This document shows, piece after piece, positions 43,803 to 52,293 of a stretch of 64,000 bases of DNA. Source of the stretch: Corynebacterium sp. p3-SID1145 (lineage in GTDB: Bacteria; Actinomycetota; Actinomycetes; Mycobacteriales; Mycobacteriaceae). The notes under the pieces were generated by a model. The model saw only the letters and a list, made by a program, of their open reading frames with translations. It did not search any database and was not told where the DNA came from. A program made the translations under genes and the position numbers. Location: the NCBI GenBank assembly GCA_025144245.1, contig JALXXC010000010.1, positions 41,749 through 105,748 on the forward strand, in the 5' to 3' direction. Position 1 is the first letter of the stretch. Every line of letters starts with the position of its first letter.

Positions 43803-44366
43803 CTAGGAGAGGGCGGCGATGAGTTCGTCGGCGGCGTCGGCAAGCGCGATAGGCAGTTCGGTGGCTTCCTGCTTGGCGAAGGGCTTGAGCACGTAATCGG
43901 CGGGGGCCTGGCGGCCGGGCGGGCGGCCGATGCCGACAGCGAGGCGGTTGTAATTCGGGGTGCCCAGCGACTTTGTCACGGACTTCAGGCCGTTGTGGCC
44001 GTGGTCGCCGCCGCCGAGACGGAGTTTGACCTGGCCGAAGTCGAGGTCGAGCTCGTCGTAAATGACGTAGATGTCTCCTGGCGCGATCCCGTAGTAGCTG
44101 GCGAGGGCCTTCACGGGGCCGCCGGAGACATTCATGAAGCCGCGGGTGCGGGCGAGAATCGTGCGGCGGCCGGTGAGACGGCCGGCAGTGAGCTCGGCGA
44201 CCTCAGTATTCGTCTTCTTGTGCACGCTCAACTGCGCCGGCATCGGGGTGGCGCGGTCGAGCAGCTCCTTGATCACCATCACGCCCGCGTTGTGGCGGGT
44301 CTGCGCGTAGATCGTGCCCGGATTGCCCAGGCCGACGATGAGGACGGGTGAAGAATCAGAAGTCAC
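43803..44366 (-). CDS. pth: Peptidyl-tRNA hydrolase, copy 2
   Basis: A 187-residue paralogue of the 42190-42804 protein. LIVGLGNPGTIYAQTRHNAGVM, RTRGFMNVSGGPV, IYDELDLDFGQVKLRLGGGDHGHNGLKS (split at the GGG loop) and VGIGRPPGRQAP retain the catalytic His, Asn and Asp. Start is GTG 44366. Identity between the two copies is moderate, so the duplication is old. In M. tuberculosis a single pth lies upstream of rplY; this copy is the nearer of the two to rplY here. Confidence 0.93.
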   Translation of the reverse strand: MTSDSSPVLIVGLGNPGTIYAQTRHNAGVMVIKELLDRATPMPAQLSVHKKTNTEVAELTAGRLTGRRTILARTRGFMNVSGGPVKALASYYGIAPGDIYVIYDELDLDFGQVKLRLGGGDHGHNGLKSVTKSLGTPNYNRLAVGIGRPPGRQAPADYVLKPFAKQEATELPIALADAADELIAALS

Positions 44367-44391
44367 AAGAATTGAGTCTACTTTCCGTGGC

Positions 44392-44967
44392 TTAGGTCGC
44401 GCGGGCCCTCAATCCGTCCAGGAAAATGTCGATCAGTTCCTGCTGGATACGAGGTGCTGTGTCGTTGATGATGTCCGAATTTGGCAGTGGGCGAGAGGCG
44501 ATGGTGAGCGCGATGTGGAATTCGAGCGGATCGAGGTCTGTTGGGCACAGCCCCGCTTCCTTCGCGCAGGTGAGCAGGGGGGTGTAGGCGGTGCGGATGT
44601 CCTTCGTGCGTTTTTCAACGACGTTCTGAAAGCCCGACATGTGGTCCATTTCAGTGAACAGCGTCAATCCGAGCAAGGCGAGTTTGAGCTCAGCGATGGC
44701 GTGAATTGCGCCACTCCATGCCTTTTCGGGAGCTTTCTCAAAGTGGGGGAGGTGCTCGCTGATGATGGCCTCGAGGTCGTGAACGGCGTCGGCGCTGATG
44801 GCGTCGAAAAGCGTGATGCGGTCGGGGAAATGCCTGCTCACCGTGGCGATTCCGACCCCTGCTTCTTTGGCGATCGCGCGCATGGAAACGCTTGCGCCAT
44901 GCTCGACGAGCAAGGCTCGGGCGGCGGTGACGATCGCTTCTCGGTTGTCGGCAGCATCCTGTCTCAT
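44392..44967 (-). CDS. TetR-family transcriptional regulator
   Basis: A 191-residue regulator. The N-terminal helix-turn-helix is DNREAIVTAARALLVEHG followed by SMRAIAKEAGVGIATVSRHF; the C-terminal ligand domain is less conserved (AYTPLLTCAKEAGLCPTDLD). It is divergent from a membrane-protein gene, and the 86-bp space between them holds two nearly identical palindromes overlapping a strong promoter. The simplest model is autoregulation and repression of the facing gene, relieved by a small hydrophobic compound. Confidence 0.9.
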   Translation of the reverse strand: MRQDAADNREAIVTAARALLVEHGASVSMRAIAKEAGVGIATVSRHFPDRITLFDAISADAVHDLEAIISEHLPHFEKAPEKAWSGAIHAIAELKLALLGLTLFTEMDHMSGFQNVVEKRTKDIRTAYTPLLTCAKEAGLCPTDLDPLEFHIALTIASRPLPNSDIINDTAPRIQQELIDIFLDGLRARAT

Positions 44968-44969
44968 GC

Positions 44970-44998
44970 TTGCACCATACCAAACGGAACACTATGAT
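44970..44998 (+). promoter_or_regulatory. Sigma-70-type promoter for the membrane-protein gene
   Basis: TTGCAC (44970-44975) and TATGAT (44993-44998) with exactly 17 bp between them, close to the housekeeping consensus. Transcription would begin near 45005, about 50 nt before the ATG with a strong ribosome site at 45054. The -10 lies inside the first operator. Confidence 0.75.
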
Positions 44999-45004
44999 CC
45001 GTTT
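44982..45004. promoter_or_regulatory. Operator 1 for TetR regulator
   Basis: Palindrome AAACGGA-N9-TCCGTTT covering the -10 box. Its core GGAACACTATGATCC (44986-45000) equals operator 2 read on the minus strand at 14 of 15 bases. Confidence 0.75.
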
Positions 45005-45012
45005 GTGTAAGT

Positions 45013-45027
45013 GGAACATAGTGTTCC
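45013..45027. promoter_or_regulatory. Operator 2 for TetR regulator
   Basis: Perfect 6-bp arms GGAACA-N3-TGTTCC. Its centre lies 27 bp from the centre of operator 1. It sits just downstream of the predicted transcription start, a position suited to roadblock repression. Confidence 0.75.
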
Positions 45028-45053
45028 GTATCGGTTCAAGGAGGAGCCTGAAT

Positions 45054-46039
45054 ATGACTACGGCAGTGAACGAAGAACAAGGAAGGTCGCACGCAGCGAA
45101 AGCGGCGGGGGTGATACGGGGGTGATACTCGGCATCCCCGTCATCATCGGGCTAATGCTGTTCGCGTTCCTCGCGCCCACGTTCGCGTCGGGCCCGTCCG
45201 GGGTTCCGGTCGCCGTCAGCGCGCCGGAGCCGATGGTGGAGCAGCTGACGCAAGGCATCGAGCAAGGAGCAGGTGACGAAGCGCCCGAGATCGCCGTGAT
45301 GGACAGCCCCGACGAGGTGCGAAATGCTGTGCTTGAACGGGAGGCCGTCGGCGGTCTCGCTGTGACCCCCGAAGGAGCCACAGCATTCACTGCCTCAGGT
45401 AACGGCGCACCGTACACGCAGCTTATCGACGGCATCGCCGGCTCCCTCGAAGCCCAAGGCATGAGTGTCGAGCGCACTGACCTCGCACCGACATCCCAGG
45501 ATGATCCGCAGGCGACGGGGCTTGCGCTGCTGGGTCTTCCCCTCGCATTCGGCGGCATCATCTCCGCTGTCATCGCCACGTTCCTCTTCCGCGGTACCCG
45601 GTGGACGAAGATCGGGGTTCTCACCGGCATAGCAGTGCTCGGCGGTCTCGTAGCCACGTGGATGCTGCACTCGGTCTACGGAACGTTGATGGGCAGCTTC
45701 GGCATGGAGTGGCTCGCAATCTCCGCCGGTATTTTGGCTACCTCGATGCTCACTGCGGGACTCGGGGCGCTCATCGGCACACCCGGCGTGGGCATCGGCG
45801 CTGTCTTGACGATCTTCCTGGCGAACCCCCTGTCCGGCTTGTCCACAGGTCCGTGGCTCCTGCCGTCGGGGTGGTCCACCCTGGGGCAGTGGATGCCGAT
45901 CGGCGCGACGGGCCACTTGGTGCGCTCCCTGTCGTTCTTCGATGGCAGCGGCGCAGGATCCGCCTGGTGGGTCTTGGCCGCGTGGATTGTGACGGGACTG
46001 GCGCTGCTCTTCGTGGCCCGTCCGAAGCAGCAGAACTAG
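45054..46039 (+). pseudogene. TetR-controlled membrane protein (YhgE/ABC-2-like), frameshifted near its start
   Basis: The natural start is ATG 45054, 8 nt after AAGGAGGAG, giving MTTAVNEEQGRSHAAKAAGV. An 11-bp tandem duplication at 45107-45128 shifts the frame and a TGA follows at once. Removing one copy joins this start to GIPVIIGLMLFAFLAP and the rest of the protein (about 325 residues): one N-terminal helix, an extracytoplasmic domain of about 120 residues, then five or six C-terminal helices, as in YhgE/Pip or DUF3533-type proteins beside TetR genes. An unbroken frame from GTG 45011 exists, but it starts inside operator 2, near the predicted RNA start, and looks artificial. Reversion by loss of one repeat is possible. 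Confidence 0.78.
45107..45128. repeat. 11-bp perfect tandem duplication
   Basis: GGGGGTGATAC occurs twice in tandem. Eleven is not a multiple of three, so it changes the reading frame of the membrane-protein gene at about codon 19. Confidence 0.9.
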
Positions 46040-46054
46040 AACTGTAAATAGGAG

Positions 46055-46092
46055 AAACGGCCGGCAACCCCGCGGTGGGGTGCCGGCCGTTT
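46055..46092. terminator. Bidirectional rho-independent terminator
   Basis: AAACGGCCGGC at 46055-46065 pairs with GCCGGCCGTTT at 46082-46092, with a further CCCC/GGGG inner stem. A-run and T-run flank it, so it can serve both the membrane-protein gene (plus) and rplY (minus). Confidence 0.85.
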
Positions 46093-46115
46093 AGGCATTG
46101 GCATCGAGAAGCGGT

Positions 46116-46775
46116 TTACTCCTCGGAGTCGCCCTCGTCCTCAGCCGGTGCCTCGTCCTCGGACTCGGCGCCAGCCTCAGCGCCGCCTTCCTCAGCCTCT
46201 TCAGCAGCGGCCTCGACCTCTTCGTCGACCTGCTGGAAGGTGACGTTGATGGCCAGGTACTCCGGATCGGTGATGAGCTCGGCACCCTCCGGCAGCGGCA
46301 GATCGCCGGCGAAGATCTGGTCGCCGATCTCCTTGCCCTCGATGGATACGGTGATCTCGTCCGGAATGTTCAGGGCGTCGACCTCGATCTCGACAACGTC
46401 GATCTCCTGCAGGACCACAGCGTCCGGGGCAGCCTCACCCTCGTAGACGACCGGGACCTCGACGGTGACCTTCTCGCCGCGCTTGACGCCGAAGAGGTCG
46501 ATGTGGTCGATGTTCAGGGTCAGGACGTTCTGGTCGACGTGCTTAACCATCGCGAGGTTCTTGTCGCCGTCAACCTCGAGCTCGAGAATGGCGTTGGTGC
46601 CGTCGTTGCGCACGAGAGCGGTGATCTCGAGGATGTCCACGTGGAAGTGGAGGTTGTCCTCGCCGTTGCTGTACAGGACGCCCGGGACGCGGCCAGCGGC
46701 GCGCAGACGGCGAGCGGAGCCCTTGCCGAACTCATCGCGCTTCTCAGCCTGGATAGTCGGGAACTTATTCGCCAT
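46116..46775 (-). CDS. rplY: 50S ribosomal protein L25 / general stress protein CTC
   Basis: A 219-residue L25 of the long CTC/TL5 type that binds 5S rRNA. IQAEKRDEFGKGSARRLRAAGRVPGVLY is the L25 N-terminal domain (split here at the GKG turn) and the second beta domain includes PVVYEGEAAPDAVV. The C-terminus is a very acidic Glu/Ala tail of about 40 residues, common in actinobacteria. Start at ATG 46775 (MANKFPTIQ) after GAAGGAG. In mycobacteria rplY lies near prs and glmU; here an MFS carrier gene separates it from prs. Confidence 0.94.
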   Translation of the reverse strand: MANKFPTIQAEKRDEFGKGSARRLRAAGRVPGVLYSNGEDNLHFHVDILEITALVRNDGTNAILELEVDGDKNLAMVKHVDQNVLTLNIDHIDLFGVKRGEKVTVEVPVVYEGEAAPDAVVLQEIDVVEIEVDALNIPDEITVSIEGKEIGDQIFAGDLPLPEGAELITDPEYLAINVTFQQVDEEVEAAAEEAEEGGAEAGAESEDEAPAEDEGDSEE

Positions 46776-46819
46776 GATGCTTTCTCCTTCTAGTGATGCG
46801 TAGGTTCGATGAGCCACAG

Positions 46820-46866
46820 AAAAAGCCTGCGGCCACGTGTGCTCGTCGAGTGACCGCAGGCTTTTT
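46820..46866. terminator. Rho-independent terminator between the MHS carrier gene and rplY
   Basis: GCCTGCGG (46825-46832) pairs perfectly with CCGCAGGC (46854-46861). A five-base A-run precedes it and a five-base T-run follows, so it works in both directions. On the minus strand it ends the upstream transcript and forces rplY to use its own promoter or act through attenuation. Confidence 0.85.
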
Positions 46867-46989
46867 GGGAGAAAAGTCTGTGATGATTCATCGCGTCGAT
46901 AACGGCCCTGCTTGCGCGTATCCGTGCAAGTGGGGTCCCTCGCCGAGACAGGTCACGAGATTAGCAGACCGGGCTGGGCCGGACCAAAC

Positions 46990-48366
46990 CTAGCGTTGCC
47001 AGATGAAATGGCCGGTGCGCTGCACGTGTTCGTTGCTAGGGTCGAGCGGAATGTCCGCGCGCTCCCGGAGACACACAGCCACGGCGAGTCCGATGACACT
47101 CGCGCCGACCAGGTAGGTGGTGATGCCCCACGATGAGCCAGTGGCCTCGTAGATCCAGGATGCAATGAACGGAGTGAATGCGCCGCCGAGGATCGCGCCG
47201 ATGGCGTAGGTGATCGACGTGCCTGACGCGCGGACCGATGCGGGGAAAAGCTCGGCATACAGTGCTGCAATCTGTCCGTAAGTGAAGCCGAGCGCGAGAG
47301 CGAGGAAGATTAGGGCGACGTAGATCTTTCCCATGTCCGCCGTGTTCACCAGCGGGAAAAGAACGAGAGCGGCTACGATCTGAACGACAAAACCTCCAAC
47401 GAGGGTGGTCTTTCGCCCGAGCCGGTCGGAGAGCCAGCCGGTGAAGAACGTGGAGACCATCCACACCGCGCCGGCGACGGTGACGGCGAAAAGAATCGGG
47501 CCACGGTCGAGGGCCATTCCGTCCGGATCGGTGGTGTAGTTCTGGATGTACCCGCCGGTGGTCATATATCCCAGAACGCTATTCGCGGCGAAGAGTAGAG
47601 CGCCAGCGATGACAACGGGGGTGTAGTTCCGGAACAGGGTTCCGATTGGATTGGATGTCTGGTTGGAGGAAATCTCCGCCATTTCCTCGTACACCGGTGA
47701 TTCATCCACTCCCTTACGCACCCACCAGCCGAGCAGGACCAGCAAGGCGGAGAAGAGGAACGGTACGCGCCACCCCCACTCGAGGAAGGCGTCGCCCGGG
47801 GCGATGATATTCATCAGATACAGCGCCCCGGACGATAGCAGCAGGCCAGCCGGGGCGCCGATCTGCGGACTCGCGCCGAAGAGTCCGCGTTTGCCGTCCG
47901 GGGCGTGCTCGACGGCCAGCAGGACAGCCGAGCCCCACTCGCCGCCGGCGGAAATGCCCTGCACCAGGCGCAGCAGGACGAGCAAGACAGGGGAGAGGAC
48001 GCCGATCGTCTCGTAGGTGGGGAGCAGGCCGATCAGAGTGGTGGCGCCGCCCATCGCCAACAGTGTCACCATGAGGACCGCGCGGCGGCCGAGCTTGTCC
48101 GCGAAATGCCCCGCCAAAAACGCGCCGAGCGGGCGGAACAGGAACGACAGTCCGACGGTGAGGAATGCGAATAAAGTTCCGCCGGCCGGGCCCAGCGGGG
48201 TGAATATCGCGGCTTTGAACACCAAGCCGGCGGTGGCGGCGTAAAGGAAGAAGTCGTACCACTCGATGGCAGTGCCCACCGTCGTGGCTGCTACCACGCG
48301 GCGGCGTTCGGAGGTGAGGGAGGGGCCGTCGATAAGCGGTGCGGTTGCTACTTTCGGTGAAACCAT
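46990..48366 (-). CDS. MFS carrier, metabolite:H+ symporter (MHS) type
   Basis: A 458-residue transporter with 12 hydrophobic segments. AATTVGTAIEWYDFFLYA is the MHS-family start, and RPLGAFLAGHFADKLGRRAVL is the loop 2-3 signature, repeated in weaker form as TGWLSDRLGRKTTL in the second half. Family members (ProP, ShiA, KgtP, citrate carriers) import osmolytes or organic acids; the substrate here is unknown. Start at ATG 48366 (MVSPKVATA). It lies inside the otherwise conserved glmU-prs-rplY neighbourhood, next to an 84-bp inverted repeat. Confidence 0.9.
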   Translation of the reverse strand: MVSPKVATAPLIDGPSLTSERRRVVAATTVGTAIEWYDFFLYAATAGLVFKAAIFTPLGPAGGTLFAFLTVGLSFLFRPLGAFLAGHFADKLGRRAVLMVTLLAMGGATTLIGLLPTYETIGVLSPVLLVLLRLVQGISAGGEWGSAVLLAVEHAPDGKRGLFGASPQIGAPAGLLLSSGALYLMNIIAPGDAFLEWGWRVPFLFSALLVLLGWWVRKGVDESPVYEEMAEISSNQTSNPIGTLFRNYTPVVIAGALLFAANSVLGYMTTGGYIQNYTTDPDGMALDRGPILFAVTVAGAVWMVSTFFTGWLSDRLGRKTTLVGGFVVQIVAALVLFPLVNTADMGKIYVALIFLALALGFTYGQIAALYAELFPASVRASGTSITYAIGAILGGAFTPFIASWIYEATGSSWGITTYLVGASVIGLAVAVCLRERADIPLDPSNEHVQRTGHFIWQR

Positions 48367-48416
48367 GTTTGCGAAGTTTATGCGAGGGCGCGCGCACACC
48401 GCTCGAAAACGAGAAA

Positions 48417-48500
48417 ACCTACTCCAGGAGGCCTATCCACAAGGTCGGCGCGACGGGGGTGGTTACGCGCTCGGCGGTGAATAGGTGCCTTGGAGTAGGT
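48417..48500. repeat. Imperfect inverted repeat, 84 bp overall
   Basis: ACCTACTCCA (48417-48426) pairs with TGGAGTAGGT (48491-48500), and CCTAT (48432-48436) with ATAGG (48481-48485); five intervening bases on each side pair only partly. The 44-nt centre is G+C-rich. It lies between prs and the start of the MHS carrier gene and could be a small mobile-element relic or a transcript hairpin. Confidence 0.55.
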
Positions 48501-48514
48501 ACCTGGAAAATGCG

Positions 48515-49492
48515 CTAGGCCTGGCCCTCGAAGAGGGTGGTCACGGAGCCGTTCTCGAAGATCTCGTGGATCGTGCGCGCCAGAAGCGGGGCTATGGAAA
48601 GAACGGTAAGGTTGCTCCAGCCCTCCGTGGACTGCGGCAGAGTGTCGGTCGTGATGACCTCCTCCGCGCCGCAGGTGGACAGGCGCTCGCGTGCCGGGTC
48701 GGAGAAGACGCCGTGGGTGGTGGCGATGACCACCGAGCGGGCGCCGGCATCCTTGAGCACGCCGACCGCGCCGGCGATGGTGCCGCCGGTGTCGATCATG
48801 TCGTCGAGAAGCACGCAGTCCTTGCCGTCGACGTCGCCGACGACGCGGTTGGAGACGACCTTGTTCGCGGCATCGATGTCGCGGGTCTTGTGCACGAACG
48901 CCATCGGCGCGTCGCCGAGGGTGTTGGCCCACTTCTCAGCCGTCTTCACGCGGCCGGCGTCGGGAGAGACCACGACGAGGTTGTCCAGCGGGTACTTGGA
49001 CTTGATGTAGTCCGTCAGGATCGGCATCGCGTGCATGTGGTCGACCGGGCCGTCGAAGAAGCCCTGGATCTGGTCCGTGTGCAGGTCGACGGACACGATG
49101 CGGTCCGCGCCGGCGGCGGTGAGCAGGTCCGCGACGAGGCGGGCGGAGATCGGCTCGCGGCCGCGGTGCTTCTTGTCCTGGCGGGCGTAGGGGTAGAACG
49201 GCAGGATCGCGGTGATGCGCTTGGCGGAGCCGCGCTTCAAAGCGTCGATCATGATGAGTTGTTCCATCAGCCACTTGTTCAGCGGCTGGGTGTGGGACTG
49301 CATGACAAAGCAGTCGGCGCCGCGGACGGACTCGTCGAAGCGGATGAAGATCTCGCCGTTGGCGAAGTCGCGTGCGGTGGTGGGCACGAGGTCGATGCCC
49401 AGTTCCTCGGCGACCTTCTCGGCCAGGTCCGGGTGGGCCCGGCCGGTGAAGACCTTGAGGTCCTTGTGGCTTTCGACTTTCTTACCGGTCAT
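48515..49492 (-). CDS. prs: Ribose-phosphate pyrophosphokinase
   Basis: A 325-residue class I PRPP synthase, making PRPP from ribose-5-P and ATP for nucleotides, His, Trp and arabinan precursors. [18 protein letters not shown] starts the fold, [20 protein letters not shown] is the catalytic flexible-loop region, [12 protein letters not shown] is the metal/ATP site, and [13 protein letters not shown] is the PRPP-binding loop. ATG 49492 (MTGKKVES) is favoured over GTG 49504 because GAAAGGTGA lies 8 nt before it. It overlaps the glmU end by 11 bp. Confidence 0.95.
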   Translation of the reverse strand: MTGKKVESHKDLKVFTGRAHPDLAEKVAEELGIDLVPTTARDFANGEIFIRFDESVRGADCFVMQSHTQPLNKWLMEQLIMIDALKRGSAKRITAILPFYPYARQDKKHRGREPISARLVADLLTAAGADRIVSVDLHTDQIQGFFDGPVDHMHAMPILTDYIKSKYPLDNLVVVSPDAGRVKTAEKWANTLGDAPMAFVHKTRDIDAANKVVSNRVVGDVDGKDCVLLDDMIDTGGTIAGAVGVLKDAGARSVVIATTHGVFSDPARERLSTCGAEEVITTDTLPQSTEGWSNLTVLSIAPLLARTIHEIFENGSVTTLFEGQA

Positions 49493-50951
49493 TGGTGGTG
49501 TCACCTTTCAGTTCACTCTCGCGTGCGCGCTGGGCGGCGTCGGCCGCTGCCGTTCCGGGGCGGCTCTTTTCCACCCAGCCTTCGATGTTGCGCTGGTGTC
49601 CTTCCTTGACGGCGAGGGCGCCGGCGGGCACATCTTCAGTGACCACTGTACCCGCGCCGGTGTATGCCCCATCGCCGACGGTGACGGGGGCGACGAACAT
49701 GGTGTCGGAGCCGGTGCGGCAGTGGTCGCCGATGGTGGTGCGGTGCTTGTTCACGCCGTCGTAGTTCACGAAGACGCTGGATGCGCCGATATTGGACTCG
49801 CGGCCGACGGTGGCGTCGCCGATGTAGGTCAGGTGGGGGACCTTGGAGCCGTCGCCGATCTCGGCGTTCTTCGCTTCGACGAAGCCGCCGAGCTTGCCGT
49901 GGGCGCCCAGTTTGGTGCCGGGGCGGATGTAGGTGAAGGGGCCGACGGTGGCTTCGGCGCCGACGACGCCGAGCTCGCCGTGGGTGCGCACGACGGAGGC
50001 TCGTTCCCCGACCTCGAAGTCGGTCAGGGTGGTGTCGGGGCCGATGACAGCTCCGTCGCCGATGACGGTGGAGCCCCACAGCTGCGTGTTCGGGTGGATG
50101 GTCACGTCCTGGCCGATCTCCACGTCGACGCCGATCCAGGTGGTGTCCGGGTCGACGACGGTGGCGCCGCCGCGCATGGCCTTCTCGACGAGGCGGCGGT
50201 TGAGCTCCTTGCCAGCCGCGGCGAGCTGGACGCGGTCGTTGACGCCGGCGAGCTCGCGGGCGTCGGGGGCGGTGAACGCCGTTACGGTGCGGCCGTCGCC
50301 GACCGCGATGCCGAGCACGTCGGTGATGTACAGCTCGCCCTGGGCGTTATCGGAGTTGATGCGGGTCAGCGCTTCGCGCAGCACGGTGCCATTGAACGCG
50401 AACACGCCGGAGTTGACCTCGGTGACGGCGCGCTGCTCATCGTTGGCGTCCTTCTCCTCGACGATCTCGTGCACGTTGCCGTCGCCGTCGCGGATAATGC
50501 GCCCGTAGCCCGTCGGGTCCTCGAATTCCAGCGACAGCACGGTCACAGCGGCATCAGCGCTTTCATGCTTATCGACGAGCGCCTCCAGCGTCCCCGTCTG
50601 CAGCAGCGGCACATCGCCGTTGGTGACCACGACGGTGCCGTCGAAATCCGGGATGGCCCCGAGGCCGACCTGCACGGCGTGGCCCGTGCCGTTCTGTTCC
50701 TCCTGGACGGCCTGGAGGATGGAGACCTGCATTTCCTCCGCGATCGCGTCGACCGCGGGGGAGACCTGGTCACGCTGGTGACCGACGACGGCCACGAGGT
50801 GCGCGGGAGTGAGTCCCGCCGCTGCGTGCAGCGAGTGGGACAGGAGGCTGCGACCGCCGATTTCGTGGAGCGTTTTCTGCGTCGTCGACTTCATGCGGGT
50901 TCCGGCACCGGCCGCCAGGACGACGACGGCGCACTCGGAATGGGGTGCCAC
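49482..50951 (-). CDS. glmU: Bifunctional GlmU: glucosamine-1-phosphate acetyltransferase / GlcNAc-1-P uridylyltransferase
   Basis: A 489-residue enzyme giving UDP-GlcNAc for peptidoglycan. The N-terminal uridylyltransferase starts [20 protein letters not shown] and contains VTNGDVPLL. The C-terminal half (from about residue 260) is a left-handed beta helix of hexapeptide repeats ([31 protein letters not shown]) with the acetyl-CoA region near the end. GTG start at 50951, 9 nt after AAGGAG. It is followed by prs with an overlap, the usual actinobacterial arrangement. Confidence 0.96.
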   Translation of the reverse strand: MAPHSECAVVVLAAGAGTRMKSTTQKTLHEIGGRSLLSHSLHAAAGLTPAHLVAVVGHQRDQVSPAVDAIAEEMQVSILQAVQEEQNGTGHAVQVGLGAIPDFDGTVVVTNGDVPLLQTGTLEALVDKHESADAAVTVLSLEFEDPTGYGRIIRDGDGNVHEIVEEKDANDEQRAVTEVNSGVFAFNGTVLREALTRINSDNAQGELYITDVLGIAVGDGRTVTAFTAPDARELAGVNDRVQLAAAGKELNRRLVEKAMRGGATVVDPDTTWIGVDVEIGQDVTIHPNTQLWGSTVIGDGAVIGPDTTLTDFEVGERASVVRTHGELGVVGAEATVGPFTYIRPGTKLGAHGKLGGFVEAKNAEIGDGSKVPHLTYIGDATVGRESNIGASSVFVNYDGVNKHRTTIGDHCRTGSDTMFVAPVTVGDGAYTGAGTVVTEDVPAGALAVKEGHQRNIEGWVEKSRPGTAAADAAQRARESELKGDTTNDR

Positions 50952-51004
50952 GCTTGGGTTCTCCTTAAAGATTCCGGGATTTTTCCGTGGACCAGCTTAA
51001 CGCC

Positions 51005-52237
51005 TTATTCGGCCCCGGCAGAGACATCGCGGAGATTCCACGCCCCAACGACACCGAGATAGCCGATGACCGCGAGGAAGATCAGCGCCGCTTGGGTGCC
51101 GAAAGCGGCGACGACTGAGGACACGGCGCCCACCACCAGCAGCATGACGCCCATGACGGTGTTGGACACGCCGGTGATCAGGGTGCGGTTGTCGCCGGTG
51201 GCCATGTCCACCAGGTAGGTCTTGCGGCTCACGCGCACTGTGGTGTGCGCGAGGTTGACCAGGAAGAAGCCGGCCGGCATGACCCAGGCGTTGACATCGG
51301 CCGGCGCTAGACGCGCGCTGAGCACGAGCAGGATGAGCACGGCCGAGGCGATTCCCGCGGACCAGCTCATGGCGGATTTTGAGGACTTGTCCGACCACCA
51401 GCCCGACACCCGGCCGCCGATGAGCGCCGCGCCGCCGGAGGCGATGATGAAGCTACCCAGCCCCGACAGATCCGACCCCTGCTCCTGGGCGAGCATGACG
51501 ATGAACGGTGTCGACAACGCGGTGACCAGCATCAGCGAGCGCACCACGAGGAATTTCTGCAGCTCCCTGTCGCCTGTGAGCAGCTGCCACATTTCTTTGA
51601 AACCCTGCCCGTTCTCGTCGTTTCCGGGATCGGATTGCGGCTCCTTGATACCGCCGAAGACGATCGAGGCGAACGCCCATGTGGAGGCGCCGCCGGCCAG
51701 CAGTGCCACGAGGACCCAGCGCGGCAGGTCATTCGGCAGGAAAGACAGCGCCAAGCCCACCGCCAAGGTGAAGCCGCCGCCGAGGGCCGTCGCCCGACCA
51801 GTGATGTCGCCGCGGTGCCCCTTGGAAATCGTCCTGCCCTGCACGTCCTTGCCCGCGATCGAGCAGATGGCGCGGAAGACCGCCTGAATCCCCAACAACA
51901 CAAGTACGGCGACACCGAGGGCGGTCCCGTTCATGATCATCGCGGCGGCAGCGATGAGCCCTGCGGCGATCGCTTGACCCCACGATCCGATCAGCCACAC
52001 CCGCTTGCGGGAGGCCGCGGTGGTCACCCACGGGCTGAGCGCGAACTGGGGGAGCATCGAGCCGGATTCGCGGATGGGGACTAGGAAGGAGGTGAACCCG
52101 TTCGGCACGCCAGCCGCAGTGAACAGCCACGGCAGCACGGTCTTCGGTGCCACGATCTGGTCGCCGATGTTCTGCAGGCCGTTCGACCAGATGAACCGGC
52201 GTGCGTTGTGCTCCTCATTAGGCAAGCGGGAAGTCAT
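51005..52237 (-). CDS. MFS transporter
   Basis: A 410-residue membrane protein with about 11-12 hydrophobic segments. It starts MTSRLPNEEHNARRFIWSNG, and SGWWSDKSSKSAMSWSAGIA is the second-half loop signature. No drug-pump motif C is obvious and the substrate is unknown. Start chosen at 52237; a multicopper oxidase gene begins divergently 56 bp away, so metal-related export is possible but unproven. It ends 53 bp before the glmU start. Confidence 0.8.
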   Translation of the reverse strand: MTSRLPNEEHNARRFIWSNGLQNIGDQIVAPKTVLPWLFTAAGVPNGFTSFLVPIRESGSMLPQFALSPWVTTAASRKRVWLIGSWGQAIAAGLIAAAAMIMNGTALGVAVLVLLGIQAVFRAICSIAGKDVQGRTISKGHRGDITGRATALGGGFTLAVGLALSFLPNDLPRWVLVALLAGGASTWAFASIVFGGIKEPQSDPGNDENGQGFKEMWQLLTGDRELQKFLVVRSLMLVTALSTPFIVMLAQEQGSDLSGLGSFIIASGGAALIGGRVSGWWSDKSSKSAMSWSAGIASAVLILLVLSARLAPADVNAWVMPAGFFLVNLAHTTVRVSRKTYLVDMATGDNRTLITGVSNTVMGVMLLVVGAVSSVVAAFGTQAALIFLAVIGYLGVVGAWNLRDVSAGAE

Positions 52238-52293
52238 ATATCGGATAGTAGGGTCGAATAGGACTACCAGCGAACCGGGGAGGCACCACGCCG

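Noticed and set aside
45011-45053. GTG start at 45011 giving an unbroken longer membrane-protein frame
   Set aside because: It begins inside operator 2, within about six bases of the predicted transcription start, has no ribosome site, and its first 35 residues look random, whereas ATG 45054 has a strong site in the pre-duplication frame.
46894-46904. Possible further copy of the 11-bp word (CGTCGATAACG)
   Set aside because: Two end bases differ, so it was not counted.
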